The notes: generated by a model from the letters alone, not told the origin. A stretch of DNA of 64,000 nucleotides from Amycolatopsis lurida (GCF_900105055.1 NZ_FNTA01000004.1:4929501-4993500), one strand, 5' to 3'; positions 50,627-59,520 are shown, counted from the first letter of the stretch. Numbers and translations are program-made.

Positions 50627-52486
50627 TCAAGCGAGGTAGGGCAGCCCGACCAGGTGATAGGAGGTGATCACCCCGAGGAAGGCCACCAGGGCCACGGAAA
50701 CCACCGTGTAGGTGATCCTGGCGGGGGTGGTCCACCAGCGGCGGAGCCACGCGAGCGCCGTGCAGACGACGGCCGCGCCGGTCAGGAGCAGGACGACGTT
50801 CGGCAGGAGCAGCGTGACGCTCAGCAAGGGGGAGTGCCCGGAGGTCAGTGCGACGGCCGCGGCGCTCAGATCGCTCATGAGGAGGGCGAAACCGCCTGTG
50901 AACAGCAGGACCGCGAGGGCCGCGGACCAGGCGGCGACGGTCGCGAACCGGGCGCCCGACGGGTTCCGCTCACGGCCTCGCCGGACGAACGCGCGGATCG
51001 GCCACCACGCCAGCGCGCCCAGCAGGAGCAGCAGCGCGATACCGAGGATCAGCAAGTGTGTGGAGGACGCTTCGAGCCACGACGTGCGCTGGTAGGAGGA
51101 GTTCGGGTCGTCACCCGCGAACAGCAGCATCTCCCCGCCGGACTCGCGGAACGCGAGCCGCTCACCCGCCGCGTCGGTGAACAACCCGGGCTCCGTCTGT
51201 GTCCATCGCCGGGTTCCTTCGCCGAGGCCGGACGTCGTCAGCACGCCGTCGCCATCGGCGGTCACTGTGACGCCGCCCGCGAGCGCACGCACCTTCGTGA
51301 AGCTGTCGTAGTCCAACCGGGTGTTGGTGTAGCTGCCTTCGAACCGCGAGACATCACCCGCGAGGGTCACGGGCGCGGGAACGGGAGCGGCGGGCTGGAG
51401 CCGCTCGACGAAGGCCCTGAGCACCTCGGCGGTCACCGCGGCGGCGTCGCCGGAGAACGCGCCGCCGTTGAACGCCAGGTACACGCCGGTGTTCTTCTCG
51501 GGGATCAGTTCCAGCACGCTGAAGAACCCCGGTGAGTCGCCGGTCTTCTCCACCATGCGCAGGCCGTTCAGATACCGCTCGGAGAAGCCGAACCCCATCG
51601 CGGGCAGCCGCCGGTCGTTGCGGAACCGCGCGCCGTGCAGCTGGTCGAGCAAGGAGCGGCTGAACACGCCGGGCACGAGGTTCGCGGACAGATAGCGGCC
51701 CATGTCGGCCGGAGTGGCGACGTTCCCGTCACCGGCGGGCGGTTCGGGGCCGAAGTTGGCGGGCGGGACGACCTGTGCGGCACCGTCCCAGCGGTACCCG
51801 CTCGCCAACGGGACGTCCGGGGTGGGCTGCGCGACGCTGCTGTCCTTCATCCCCGCCGGTTCGAAGATGTGCTGCCGCACGTAGTCCGAATAGGACTGTT
51901 CGGACGCGAGTTCCACGAGATGCCCGGCCAGCGCGAAGCCGTAGTTCGAGTAGATCGCGACGTCGCCGGGCGGGCGGACGCGGGTGGGCATCTCGTTCGC
52001 GAGGTGCTCGGCGAGCGAAGGGAGTTTCTCGTCCCGCGGCGTGAACATCCGGTACACGCGGTCCTCGAAACCCGCGGTGTGGGTCAGCAGGGAGAACAGG
52101 GTGACCGGACGACCGGGGAAGGTTTCGGGGATCTTGAACGATTTCAGGTAAGTGTTGACGTCGGCGTCCAGCGCGAGCTTGCCCTGTTCGACCAGCTGCA
52201 TCGCGGCGGTCGCGGCGATCGACTTGCCGACGGAGTTGATCAGGAATCCGGTGCGCTCGGGGTCCACCTTGGCCTGGGTGTCCACTGAGGACACTCCGTA
52301 ACCCTTCGAGAACACGGTCTTCCCGCCTTCGACGACCACCACGGCGGCACCGGGGATGTGATGCTCGGCAAGGCTCCGCGGAAGTATCTCGTCGAAGACG
52401 CCGGCGGGTGTCGCGGCTTGGGCGGCGGGGGCACTCAGGACCGTCGCGAAGGTCAGCAGGGCGGCGGTGGCCGCGATCCGGAACAT
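50627..52486 (-). CDS. Beta-lactamase-fold serine hydrolase with C-terminal membrane domain
   Basis: 619 residues. Signal peptide (about 1-24), a class C/esterase-type serine hydrolase domain (about 30-350) with SVGK (SxxK), YSN and KTG motifs, an extra beta domain, then about five membrane helices at the C-terminus. Such proteins are D-aminopeptidase or esterase-like and anchored at the cell surface. TAACTT lies seven bases before the ATG (leaderless). Substrate unknown. Confidence 0.88.
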   Translation of the reverse strand: MFRIAATAALLTFATVLSAPAAQAATPAGVFDEILPRSLAEHHIPGAAVVVVEGGKTVFSKGYGVSSVDTQAKVDPERTGFLINSVGKSIAATAAMQLVEQGKLALDADVNTYLKSFKIPETFPGRPVTLFSLLTHTAGFEDRVYRMFTPRDEKLPSLAEHLANEMPTRVRPPGDVAIYSNYGFALAGHLVELASEQSYSDYVRQHIFEPAGMKDSSVAQPTPDVPLASGYRWDGAAQVVPPANFGPEPPAGDGNVATPADMGRYLSANLVPGVFSRSLLDQLHGARFRNDRRLPAMGFGFSERYLNGLRMVEKTGDSPGFFSVLELIPEKNTGVYLAFNGGAFSGDAAAVTAEVLRAFVERLQPAAPVPAPVTLAGDVSRFEGSYTNTRLDYDSFTKVRALAGGVTVTADGDGVLTTSGLGEGTRRWTQTEPGLFTDAAGERLAFRESGGEMLLFAGDDPNSSYQRTSWLEASSTHLLILGIALLLLLGALAWWPIRAFVRRGRERNPSGARFATVAAWSAALAVLLFTGGFALLMSDLSAAAVALTSGHSPLLSVTLLLPNVVLLLTGAAVVCTALAWLRRWWTTPARITYTVVSVALVAFLGVITSYHLVGLPYLA

Positions 52487-52579
52487 ACCCCGAAAGTTAG
52501 GGATTTCCCCGGGGAGAAGGGATCCGGCGGGCCGCCGATCGCGGGGTGGGGCCTGCCCTACCCCGCGACCGGCCCGCCA

Positions 52580-53092
52580 TCAGGAGAAGGAGACCGGGAT
52601 GAAGACGTCCGCGTTCCGGTCGTTCGAGGCGAAGTGATCGCGACGCGAGATGATCGCGCAGGTCACCGAGGGGTTCGAGCAGTCGAGACCGGAGTTGACC
52701 TCGGCGATCCGGATCCGCGTGGTGAAGGTGCCGTTCGAGGCGATCGGCGAGGTGCCGCCCGGGAAGTTGGTGACCCAGGCGGACGGGCCGACACCGGTGC
52801 CGCCCTGGCCGTCGCCGCCCGCGCAGGGGCTCGGTTTGGTGCCGTAGCTGTAGTCCTCCGGAACGGCGCACAGCGCGACGTAGTAGCCCTCGGTGGAGCT
52901 GAAACCGCTGCCCGTGACCGTGATGGTCTCCCCGGCGGCGGCGAGACCGGTGGCGTTGGAGGCGGAGAGGGTCTTGCCGTTATGGGTCGCACTGCCCGGC
53001 GCGGCCGACGCCGGGGCCGCGAGCGCGGTGACGGCCGCGGTCGCGGCGGTCGTGACCAGTGCGGCGCGGAGCAGGACCGATCTCTTCGACAT
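52580..53092 (-). CDS. Secreted neocarzinostatin-like protein next to the heme locus
   Basis: 170 residues. Signal peptide (about 1-30), then a neocarzinostatin-like Ig fold: ITVTGSGFSSTEGYYVALC, NGTFTTRIRI and LDCSNPSVTC near the end, as in neocarzinostatin (VDC...C). Cys138, Cys145 and His153 have the same Cys-x7-His spacing as in the 56076 protein; neocarzinostatin lacks that His. It is transcribed away from hmuT through a shared 82-nt gap with two iron boxes, so it should be induced by iron lack. A role as heme shuttle is inferred. Confidence 0.8.
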   Translation of the reverse strand: MSKRSVLLRAALVTTAATAAVTALAAPASAAPGSATHNGKTLSASNATGLAAAGETITVTGSGFSSTEGYYVALCAVPEDYSYGTKPSPCAGGDGQGGTGVGPSAWVTNFPGGTSPIASNGTFTTRIRIAEVNSGLDCSNPSVTCAIISRRDHFASNDRNADVFIPVSFS

Positions 53093-53126
53093 GAAGGTTC
53101 CCTTCGATCACAAGCAGGTTACAGCC

Positions 53127-53145
53127 TTAGGTGAGGCTTACCTAT
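53127..53145. promoter_or_regulatory. IdeR iron box A in the neocarzinostatin-like / hmuT gap
   Basis: TTAGGTGAGGCTTACCTAT matches 16 of 19 positions of the IdeR consensus. It is about 35 nt upstream of the leftward secreted-protein gene. Confidence 0.78.
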
Positions 53146-53156
53146 CCATCAGTAAA

Positions 53157-53175
53157 TATGGTTAGCCTTGCCTAA
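53157..53175. promoter_or_regulatory. IdeR iron box B overlapping the hmuT start
   Basis: Minus strand TTAGGCAAGGCTAACCATA matches 15 of 19. On the plus strand it contains TAGCCT (53163-53168) six bases before the hmuT ATG, so a bound repressor would cover the leaderless promoter and start codon at once. Confidence 0.75.
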
Positions 53176-54266
53176 TGTTGTCAAGGGGGTTGCTGTCCAC
53201 GGTCGCGCTCTGCCTCGTCATCGTTGTCACCGGATGTTCGTCCCCGCCATTGGCGACCACAAAGGCCGCCGAAACCGGCGCTGACCTTCGCCCGCTTTCG
53301 CAGGTCAAGCCCTTGGCGGAGCCCCAAACCCACGTCGGACCGACCACCGCGCGGCTCGCGCAGGCCGACATCACCGGCACGAAACCGGCGGTGCAGCACC
53401 TCCCGGCGACCGTCACCGACCACCAAGGCACCCAGGTCACCGTGACCGACACGAGCCGGATCCTCGCCTTCGACATGTCCGGCACCCTCGCCGCGACCGT
53501 CTTCGGGCTCGGCCTCGGCGGCAACGTCGTCGGCCGCGACGTCTCGACCGGTTTCCCCGCGGCCAGGGATCTGCCGCTGGTCACGATGAACGGCCACCGG
53601 CTCAACGCCGAGGCGATCCTGGCGCTGCGGCCGACCGTGGTGATCACCGACACGACCCTCGGCCCTTGGGACGCCGTGCTGCAGTTGCGCGCGTCCGGGG
53701 TGCCCGTGGTCGTCGTCGACTCGAAGCGTTCGATGGACAACGTCGGTGACATCGTCCGCCAGGTCGCCGCCGCACTCGGCGTTCCCGAAGCGGGTGAAAG
53801 CCTTGCCGTCAGGCTCGCGGCCGACGTCGACGCGAAGAAGGCGGAGATCGCGAAACTCGCGCCCGCCGATCCGAGCCGCAAGCTCCGCGTCGTCTTCCTT
53901 TACATGCGCGGGCAAGCCGGCGTGTATCACCTGTTCGGCAAGGGTTCCGGTGCCGATTCGCTGATCCGGGGGCTCGGCGCGATCGACGTCGCCACCGAGG
54001 CGGGTATCGAGGGCATGCGCCCGGTCAACCCGGAGGCGCTGGCCAAGACCGCACCCGACGTGATCCTCATGATGACCAAGGGGCTCGAATCCGTCGGCGG
54101 GGTCGGCGGTGCGCTCCAAGTGCCAGGTGTGGCGCAGACCCCCGCCGGGCAGCACCGCCGCATCGTCGACATGGCGGACTCGCAGATCCTGAGCTTCGGG
54201 CCGCTCACCGCCGGCGTGCTCGACGCGCTGGCGCGAGCCCTCTACGCGCCGGATGACGCCGGATGA
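53175..54266 (+). CDS. hmuT: Heme ABC transporter substrate-binding lipoprotein
   Basis: 363 residues. Lipobox VTGC (Cys21). Class III (helical backbone) binding protein fold: RILAFDMSGTLAATVFGLGLG, VTMNGHRLNAEAILALRPTVVI and VVVVDSKRSMDNVGDIVRQVA are close to HmuT of corynebacteria. It accepts heme from surface receptors. Leaderless ATG with TAGCCT six bases ahead. Stop overlaps hmuU (ATGA). Confidence 0.93.
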   Translation: MLSRGLLSTVALCLVIVVTGCSSPPLATTKAAETGADLRPLSQVKPLAEPQTHVGPTTARLAQADITGTKPAVQHLPATVTDHQGTQVTVTDTSRILAFDMSGTLAATVFGLGLGGNVVGRDVSTGFPAARDLPLVTMNGHRLNAEAILALRPTVVITDTTLGPWDAVLQLRASGVPVVVVDSKRSMDNVGDIVRQVAAALGVPEAGESLAVRLAADVDAKKAEIAKLAPADPSRKLRVVFLYMRGQAGVYHLFGKGSGADSLIRGLGAIDVATEAGIEGMRPVNPEALAKTAPDVILMMTKGLESVGGVGGALQVPGVAQTPAGQHRRIVDMADSQILSFGPLTAGVLDALARALYAPDDAG

Positions 54267-55297
54267 ACCGCGGTTTCAAGGTGACGGCGGTCTTCGCCGT
54301 GCTCGTGGGCGGTGTCGTCGCGATTTCGCTCGTCTCCGCGGGCAGCGGACAGTACGGCCTTCCGCTGTCGCAGGTCTTCGATTCGGTGCTGCACCGGCTC
54401 GGGCTCTCGGAAACGCCACTCGACCCGTTCGCCGAGGGTGCGCTGTGGCAGGTCCGGTTCCCGCGCGTGGTGATGACGTTGCTGGTCGGCGGGGTGCTCG
54501 GCGTCTGTGGCGCGTTGATGCAGGGCGTGTTCGGCAACCCGCTCGCCGAACCGGCCGTGGTCGGTGTCTCGTCCGGCGCGGCCGTCGGCGCGAGTCTGTC
54601 CATTGTGGCCGGTTGGACGTTCTTCGGCGCGTTCACCACGCCTGCCCTGGGTTTCGCGGGCGGGCTCGTCACCACGCTGCTCGTCTACGTGCTTTCGCGG
54701 TCACGCGGGCGCTCCGAGGTGGTCACGCTGATCCTGACCGGGGTCGCGGTCAACGCGGTCGCGATGGCGCTCATCTCGTTCCTGATGTTCTCCGCGGACC
54801 AGGCCGCCCGCGAACAGATCGTGTTCTGGCAACTGGGTTCCCTGGCCGGTTCGCGCTGGCCGTACGTGGTGACAGTGCTGCCGCTGGTCGCCGTCGGTGT
54901 CGTCGTGTCGATCGCGCTGGCACGGAAACTCGATCTCCTCGCGCTCGGGGAGCGGCAGGCGAGGCACCTCGGCGTGGACGTCGAAAGGCTGCGGATCGGC
55001 GCGGTGGTGGTCGTCGCCCTGATGGCGGCCGCGGCCGTTTCGTATTCGGGGATCATCGGTTTCGTGGGCCTGATCGTGCCGCACGGGCTGCGGATGCTGC
55101 TCGGCCCGGGGCATCGCGTGCTGATCCCGGCGAGCCTCTTCGGCGGCGCGCTGCTGCTCGCCGCGGCCGACCTCGGCGCCAGAACCCTGTTCACCTACGC
55201 CGATCTGCCGATCGGCATGCTGACCGCGCTCGTCGGCGGCCCGTTCTTCTTCTGGCTGCTGCTGCGCACCCGGCGACGTTCGGGAGGCTGGGCATGA
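54263..55297 (+). CDS. hmuU: Heme ABC transporter permease (FecCD family)
   Basis: 344 residues, about ten membrane segments. RFPRVVMTLLVGGVLGVCGALMQG is the typical FecCD entry, followed by NPLAEPAVVGVSSGAA and GFVGLIVPHGLRMLLGP. Forms the channel for heme. Overlaps hmuT and hmuV by four bases each. Confidence 0.95.
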   Translation: MNRGFKVTAVFAVLVGGVVAISLVSAGSGQYGLPLSQVFDSVLHRLGLSETPLDPFAEGALWQVRFPRVVMTLLVGGVLGVCGALMQGVFGNPLAEPAVVGVSSGAAVGASLSIVAGWTFFGAFTTPALGFAGGLVTTLLVYVLSRSRGRSEVVTLILTGVAVNAVAMALISFLMFSADQAAREQIVFWQLGSLAGSRWPYVVTVLPLVAVGVVVSIALARKLDLLALGERQARHLGVDVERLRIGAVVVVALMAAAAVSYSGIIGFVGLIVPHGLRMLLGPGHRVLIPASLFGGALLLAAADLGARTLFTYADLPIGMLTALVGGPFFFWLLLRTRRRSGGWA

Positions 55298-56079
55298 ACG
55301 GTGCCGAACTCGACCGCGTTTCCTATACGGTCGAAGGAAAGACGCTGCTTCGCGAAGTATCGCTGCAGGTGCTCTCCGGTGAGGTCCTCGTGGTCGTCGG
55401 GCCGAACGGCGCGGGCAAGTCGACCACGCTCGGACTGCTCGCCGGAGACCTTCGCCCGGATTCGGGACGGGTCCTCGTCGCCGGAGCCGAACTCGGTTCC
55501 TGGAGCGGGATCGAGCTCGCACGACTGCGCGCGGTCCTGCTCCAGCAGAACACGGTGACCTTCCCGTTCACCGTGGCCGAGGTCGTGCGGATGGGCCGGA
55601 CCCCTTGGAAGGGAACGGAAGCCGAGGACTTCGACGACACCGAGATCGCGGCCGCGCTGAAGGCGACCGGGATGACCGAATTCGCCGAGCGCCGGTTCAC
55701 CACGTTGTCCGGCGGTGAGCAGGCGCGGGCCGCGCTCTCGCGGGTGCTCGCCCAGCGGGCGGGGATCCTGCTGCTCGACGAACCCACCGCCGCGCTGGAT
55801 CTCCGGCACAGCGAGGAGATCCTCACGCTCGGGAGGGCGCGGGCCGAGGCGGGGGACGCGGTGCTCGTCGTCCTGCACGACCTCGGGCTCGCCGCCGCGT
55901 ACGCGGACCGGGTCGCGGTGCTGTCCGAGGGACGGCTCGCCGCCGAGGGCACGCCCGCCCAGGTGCTGACGGAGTCGTTGCTCAGCGAGGTCTACCGGCA
56001 TCCCGTGGAAGTCCTGACCCATCCCCGCACCGGGAAACCGATCGTCCTTCCCCACCGAGCGGCCGAGGAGCGCCGATGA
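55294..56079 (+). CDS. hmuV: Heme ABC transporter ATP-binding protein
   Basis: 261 residues. Walker A GPNGAGKST (36-44), Q-loop LLQQ, signature LSGGEQARAALSR, Walker B ILLLDEP, H-loop LHD. The spacing and FPFTVAEVVRMGR sequence are typical of HmuV. Overlaps the next gene by four bases. Confidence 0.95.
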   Translation: MNGAELDRVSYTVEGKTLLREVSLQVLSGEVLVVVGPNGAGKSTTLGLLAGDLRPDSGRVLVAGAELGSWSGIELARLRAVLLQQNTVTFPFTVAEVVRMGRTPWKGTEAEDFDDTEIAAALKATGMTEFAERRFTTLSGGEQARAALSRVLAQRAGILLLDEPTAALDLRHSEEILTLGRARAEAGDAVLVVLHDLGLAAAYADRVAVLSEGRLAAEGTPAQVLTESLLSEVYRHPVEVLTHPRTGKPIVLPHRAAEERR

Positions 56080-56891
56080 AACAGCTGATGAGAGTGGCCG
56101 TCGCAGCCGGGCTGCTCATGATCGCCGCACCCTTGCCCGCTTCCGCGGCGGGCGCGGCCGTGACGTTCTCGCCCGGCTCCGCGGATCCGGAGTACGCGAC
56201 CTCCTTGCAGGTCAAGGGAACCGGATTCCAGTCCGTGCCGAAGGGGCACGGCGGCATCTATCTGCTGTTCGGCTGGGTCGCCGACGGCACGTGGCAGCCG
56301 AGTCAGGGTGGCGCGGCAGGCGAGACCTACCGGTACGTCAAAGACAAGGAAACCAAGGACAACAACGGCTTCCAGCGGTTCCTGGCCTTCCCCGGCAGCG
56401 ACACCGGGTCCGCGGCCAACGGCGAGATCGCCGCGAATGGGACGTGGTCGGCGACGCTGGTGATCCCCGGCGCGCGGTTCAAGGCCGCCGACCGCACCGG
56501 GAAGGTCGTCGACGTCGACTGCCTCAAAGTCCGATGTGGACTTATCACGGTCGGCGCCCACGGCGTGGTCAACGCGAACAACGAGACCTTCACCCCGGTG
56601 ACGTTCGCGGTGCCGAAGGCGCCGACGACCCAGGCCGCCGCTCCGCCGCCTCCTTCGTCTTCGCCGGTGCCACCGCCATCCTCCAGCGCGGCGCCGACTT
56701 CGACTTCGACGCCGATTGTGTCCACTGTGGAATCCACTGAACCCGTGCCGGTCGCCAAGCCCGCCGCGCAGAGCGGGGAACCCGGTTCGTGGTGGTGGAT
56801 CGCCGTGGTGGCGGGTGTGGTGTTGATCGCCGTGCTCGCCGTCCCCCTGATCCGGGCCCGCAAGCGGACCCGCAACGCGGAAGGTGAATGA
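56076..56891 (+). CDS. Membrane-anchored surface protein with neocarzinostatin-like domain
   Basis: 271 residues. Signal peptide (about 1-27), a single Ig-like domain (about 28-180) with VKGTGF, NGTWSATLVIPG, Cys149, Cys154 and His162 (CxxxxC then x7-His), a Pro/Ser/Thr linker (185-230), one TM helix (about 238-262) and a basic tail. GAGGAG precedes ATG 56076. The position in the heme operon and the Cys-x7-His feature shared with the 52580 protein suggest that it hands heme between HtaA and HmuT. It occupies the place of htaB in corynebacteria but is not clearly homologous. Confidence 0.82.
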   Translation: MKQLMRVAVAAGLLMIAAPLPASAAGAAVTFSPGSADPEYATSLQVKGTGFQSVPKGHGGIYLLFGWVADGTWQPSQGGAAGETYRYVKDKETKDNNGFQRFLAFPGSDTGSAANGEIAANGTWSATLVIPGARFKAADRTGKVVDVDCLKVRCGLITVGAHGVVNANNETFTPVTFAVPKAPTTQAAAPPPPSSSPVPPPSSSAAPTSTSTPIVSTVESTEPVPVAKPAAQSGEPGSWWWIAVVAGVVLIAVLAVPLIRARKRTRNAEGE

Positions 56892-58725
56892 AGTGTCCTT
56901 GCGAAGATGGGGTGCCGTGCTGGCGGGCGTCGCGCTGGTGGGCGGAATCGCCGCCACCCCGGCGATCGCCGCCGATCCGTTCACGCCCAAGGTGACCGTG
57001 ACGCCGAGCGCGGGCCTCGACCCGGCAGGTACGAAGATCGTCGTCAAGGGCACCGGTTTCGACCCGGCCGCCAACGACGGAAAGGGCTTCGGCCTGCGCG
57101 TGGGCCCGGCGAAGGCCGACGTCCGCGATCGGGCCGGTAAGGATTTCCAGGTCAGCCGCCTGATCAAGAAAGGCGCGGTCGGCAGCCAGATCCCGGTCGG
57201 CGACGACGGGAGCTGGGAATACACGGTCACCGTCAAGGCCGAGTACGTCGCGAGTGGCACGACCTACAGCGCGAAGACGCAGCCGTTCAGCGTTTTCGTC
57301 TTCGGCTGGGACACCCCGGCGCTCACGTGGGACAGCACGACGCCGTTGAAGTTCACCGGCCTCGGTGATCCCGGTCCGGGAGACACCGCGCCAGGCCTCG
57401 GCTGGGGACTCAAGCAGTCCTGGCGGTCCTACATCACCCGGGGCGGTGGCACGGTGACTCTATCGAACGGGGCGGCCTTGGACACCGCGGCGCCGAACGC
57501 CGAGCCGTACCCGTACACCTGGAAGTACGGATCGTCCACAGTGGATTCCGGAAGAGGAACGGTCTCGTACACCGGACAGGTCACGTACACCTTCGAAGCG
57601 CATACGATCTGGGACTTCACCGTCGCCGACCCGCGGATCACCTTTTCGGGCGACGGCACCGGGACACTCGCCGCAAAGGTCGGTTATGCCTTCTACGGGA
57701 CCAAAACCGCGCCGGAGAAGGTGCGGGCACCGTCCGACGTCGTGCTGGCGGACCTCAAGCTGAAGGCTCCGGCACAGGCCGGGGACAACGTCTTCGCCGA
57801 CATCGAGTCGGCGAAACTGACGGCCGAGGGTGCCGCGGCGTTCGCCGGCTTCTACAAGGCGGGGGACGCGCTCGACACGGGCCGGATCGTCTTCCCAGGC
57901 AAGAGCGGACCCGCTCCCACGTCGAGCGCGCCTACCAGTTCGGCTCCGCCCACGCCGACGACGACTTCTCCGGCGTGCGTGCTCACCCCGGAATCGGTGA
58001 AGCAGGGAAACCTGTTGTGGGGCTTCAAACAGAGCTTCCGCCGCTACGTCGGGACCGGTTCGGGCACGTCGATCACCGCTTCGGACGGTGTCGAGATCAC
58101 CGACATCGACAAGATCGACGGGACGGGACCGCCGAGCGGGGCCTACCGGTGGGGCTTCGACAGCGCTCAGTACAAGTCGGCGGCGGAGTTCACGACGCAG
58201 TTCCGCGGCAAGGTGACGTTCGCTTACCCGGGGCACTCCTTCGTGTTGTCGATCGGGCGGCCGAAGGTGGTCGTGGCGCAGGGCAAGGGCAAGCTCTTCG
58301 CCGATGTGGAGCTGAAGACGACCAGCGGGGCGCCGTCTCCGCCGATCAACCAGCCGGGTGTCGAGCTCGCTTCGCTGGACCTCGCGGCGGCGAAGACCAG
58401 CGAGGGCGCGGGCGCGCTGAGCGTCGCCGGGATCAAGGTGACCTTGGGGAACGCGGAGGCGTTCGCGAAGTTCTACAAGGTCGGGGAGGCGCTCGACGAG
58501 GCGACGGTGACCCTGGGTGCTTCTTGCGCGAGCCTGCCCAGCGGCTCGGTGCCCGGTCCGGGCGGGGGTGCGGGGTCTGACGACCTGGTACCTGAGGTGA
58601 AGTACCGGCCGAACTCGGCGCTCGCGGCCACCGGAGTCGACGGCGGCGTCTGGCTGCTGTGGGGCTTGGTGCTGCTGGGTGCCGGCACCGGGCTGATGCT
58701 GGTAGTCAGGCGCAGGAGGGCGTAG
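56884..58725 (+). CDS. htaA: HtaA-type heme receptor with two HtaA domains and LAATG anchor
   Basis: 613 residues. Signal peptide (about 1-29), an Ig-like domain (about 32-145), HtaA domain 1 (about 165-345; Tyr183 in SWRSYI, His240), HtaA domain 2 (about 370-555; Tyr388 in SFRRYV, His451). Tyr and His at these places are the known heme ligands in corynebacterial HtaA. The C-terminus has LAATG (580-584), a TM helix and RRRR, the form of a class E sortase signal. GTG 56884 overlaps the previous gene by eight bases; GTG 56893 is possible. Last gene of the hmu operon. Confidence 0.92.
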   Translation: MNEVSLRRWGAVLAGVALVGGIAATPAIAADPFTPKVTVTPSAGLDPAGTKIVVKGTGFDPAANDGKGFGLRVGPAKADVRDRAGKDFQVSRLIKKGAVGSQIPVGDDGSWEYTVTVKAEYVASGTTYSAKTQPFSVFVFGWDTPALTWDSTTPLKFTGLGDPGPGDTAPGLGWGLKQSWRSYITRGGGTVTLSNGAALDTAAPNAEPYPYTWKYGSSTVDSGRGTVSYTGQVTYTFEAHTIWDFTVADPRITFSGDGTGTLAAKVGYAFYGTKTAPEKVRAPSDVVLADLKLKAPAQAGDNVFADIESAKLTAEGAAAFAGFYKAGDALDTGRIVFPGKSGPAPTSSAPTSSAPPTPTTTSPACVLTPESVKQGNLLWGFKQSFRRYVGTGSGTSITASDGVEITDIDKIDGTGPPSGAYRWGFDSAQYKSAAEFTTQFRGKVTFAYPGHSFVLSIGRPKVVVAQGKGKLFADVELKTTSGAPSPPINQPGVELASLDLAAAKTSEGAGALSVAGIKVTLGNAEAFAKFYKVGEALDEATVTLGASCASLPSGSVPGPGGGAGSDDLVPEVKYRPNSALAATGVDGGVWLLWGLVLLGAGTGLMLVVRRRRA

Positions 58726-58727
58726 GG

Positions 58728-58773
58728 CTCGTGAGTGGTAAGGACGGTTAGAACCGTCCTTACCACTCACGAG
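58728..58773. terminator. 22-bp perfect-stem hairpin between htaA and heme oxygenase genes
   Basis: Arms 58728-58749 and 58752-58773 are perfect complements (core GTGAGTGGTAAGGACGGTT) with a two-base loop. It closes both convergent transcripts. Confidence 0.85.
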
Positions 58774-58774
58774 G

Positions 58775-59443
58775 TCAGGCGGCCCGGTACGCGTCCAGCT
58801 CGCTCGCCAGCTCGTCGAACACCGCGATGTTGCACTCGAAGGCCACGATGGCCTCGTCGATGAGCCGCGCGCGCTCATCCTCGGTCCACGGCGCCGAGTT
58901 CAGCTGCTCGCGGTAGTCGTCCCGGAACTTGGGCGCGCTGCCCAGCTGGTCGAAGTGGTAGAACAGCGAACCCGCGTCCGTCAGCTCGTACTTGCGCTCC
59001 AGTAGCCGCCGGATGACCTGCCCGCCGGCGATGTCGCCGAGGTAGCGCGTGTAGTGGTGGGCGACGAAGCCGCCGGACCAGTCCGACGCCTCGGCCACGC
59101 GCCGCGCGTAACGCTCCGTCGAGGGCAGCGGCCGGATGGTCTCGCGCCAGTCCGGGCCGACGAGGTGTTCGAGGTCGCGTTCGAGGCTCGGCAGCCGCCG
59201 CAACTCCTCGAAGACGAACTTGCCCGCCACGGGGTCTTTCGCCAGCTTGTCGGCGGCCTGCTCGATGGCCTGGTAGATGAAGTAGTACTGGATCGCCAGC
59301 CGGGTGTACCCGTCGCGCGTGAGCTCGCCGCCGAGCAGCGCGTTCATGTACTCGGAGTGGTTGGCCCGCTCGTGGGCGGGCAGGGTGGAGGCGCGCAGGG
59401 TCGCGGAGAACGGCCCGGATTCGACGTCGGTGGTCACCGGCAT
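58775..59443 (-). CDS. hmuO: Heme oxygenase
   Basis: 222 residues. Proximal His24 in TLPAHERANHSEYM, distal GDIAGGQVIRR helix, and conserved tail. Opens heme to biliverdin, CO and Fe2+. ATG 59443 has GGAGG eight bases upstream. A likely IdeR box at 59502-59520 stands 59 nt ahead, and the tetR gene upstream runs in the same direction. With hmuTUV-htaA it makes a complete path from outer heme to free iron. Confidence 0.95.
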   Translation of the reverse strand: MPVTTDVESGPFSATLRASTLPAHERANHSEYMNALLGGELTRDGYTRLAIQYYFIYQAIEQAADKLAKDPVAGKFVFEELRRLPSLERDLEHLVGPDWRETIRPLPSTERYARRVAEASDWSGGFVAHHYTRYLGDIAGGQVIRRLLERKYELTDAGSLFYHFDQLGSAPKFRDDYREQLNSAPWTEDERARLIDEAIVAFECNIAVFDELASELDAYRAA

Positions 59444-59466
59444 GGACAGAGCCTCCAAGCATCGAT

Positions 59467-59481
59467 CTGACATGCTGTCAG
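59467..59481. promoter_or_regulatory. 15-bp palindrome between hmuO and its iron box
   Basis: CTGACATGCTGTCAG is a perfect palindrome about a central base pair, in the likely leader of hmuO. A candidate operator for the neighbouring TetR protein. Confidence 0.4.
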
Positions 59482-59501
59482 AAAGAGCGTAAGGCACAAC
59501 T

Positions 59502-59520
59502 GCGGGTTAGGCTACCCTTA
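59502..59520 (-). promoter_or_regulatory. IdeR iron box upstream of hmuO
   Basis: Minus strand TAAGGGTAGCCTAACCCGC matches 14 of 19 consensus positions, with the centre GTAGCCTAA well kept. It lies between the tetR stop and the hmuO start. Confidence 0.62.
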
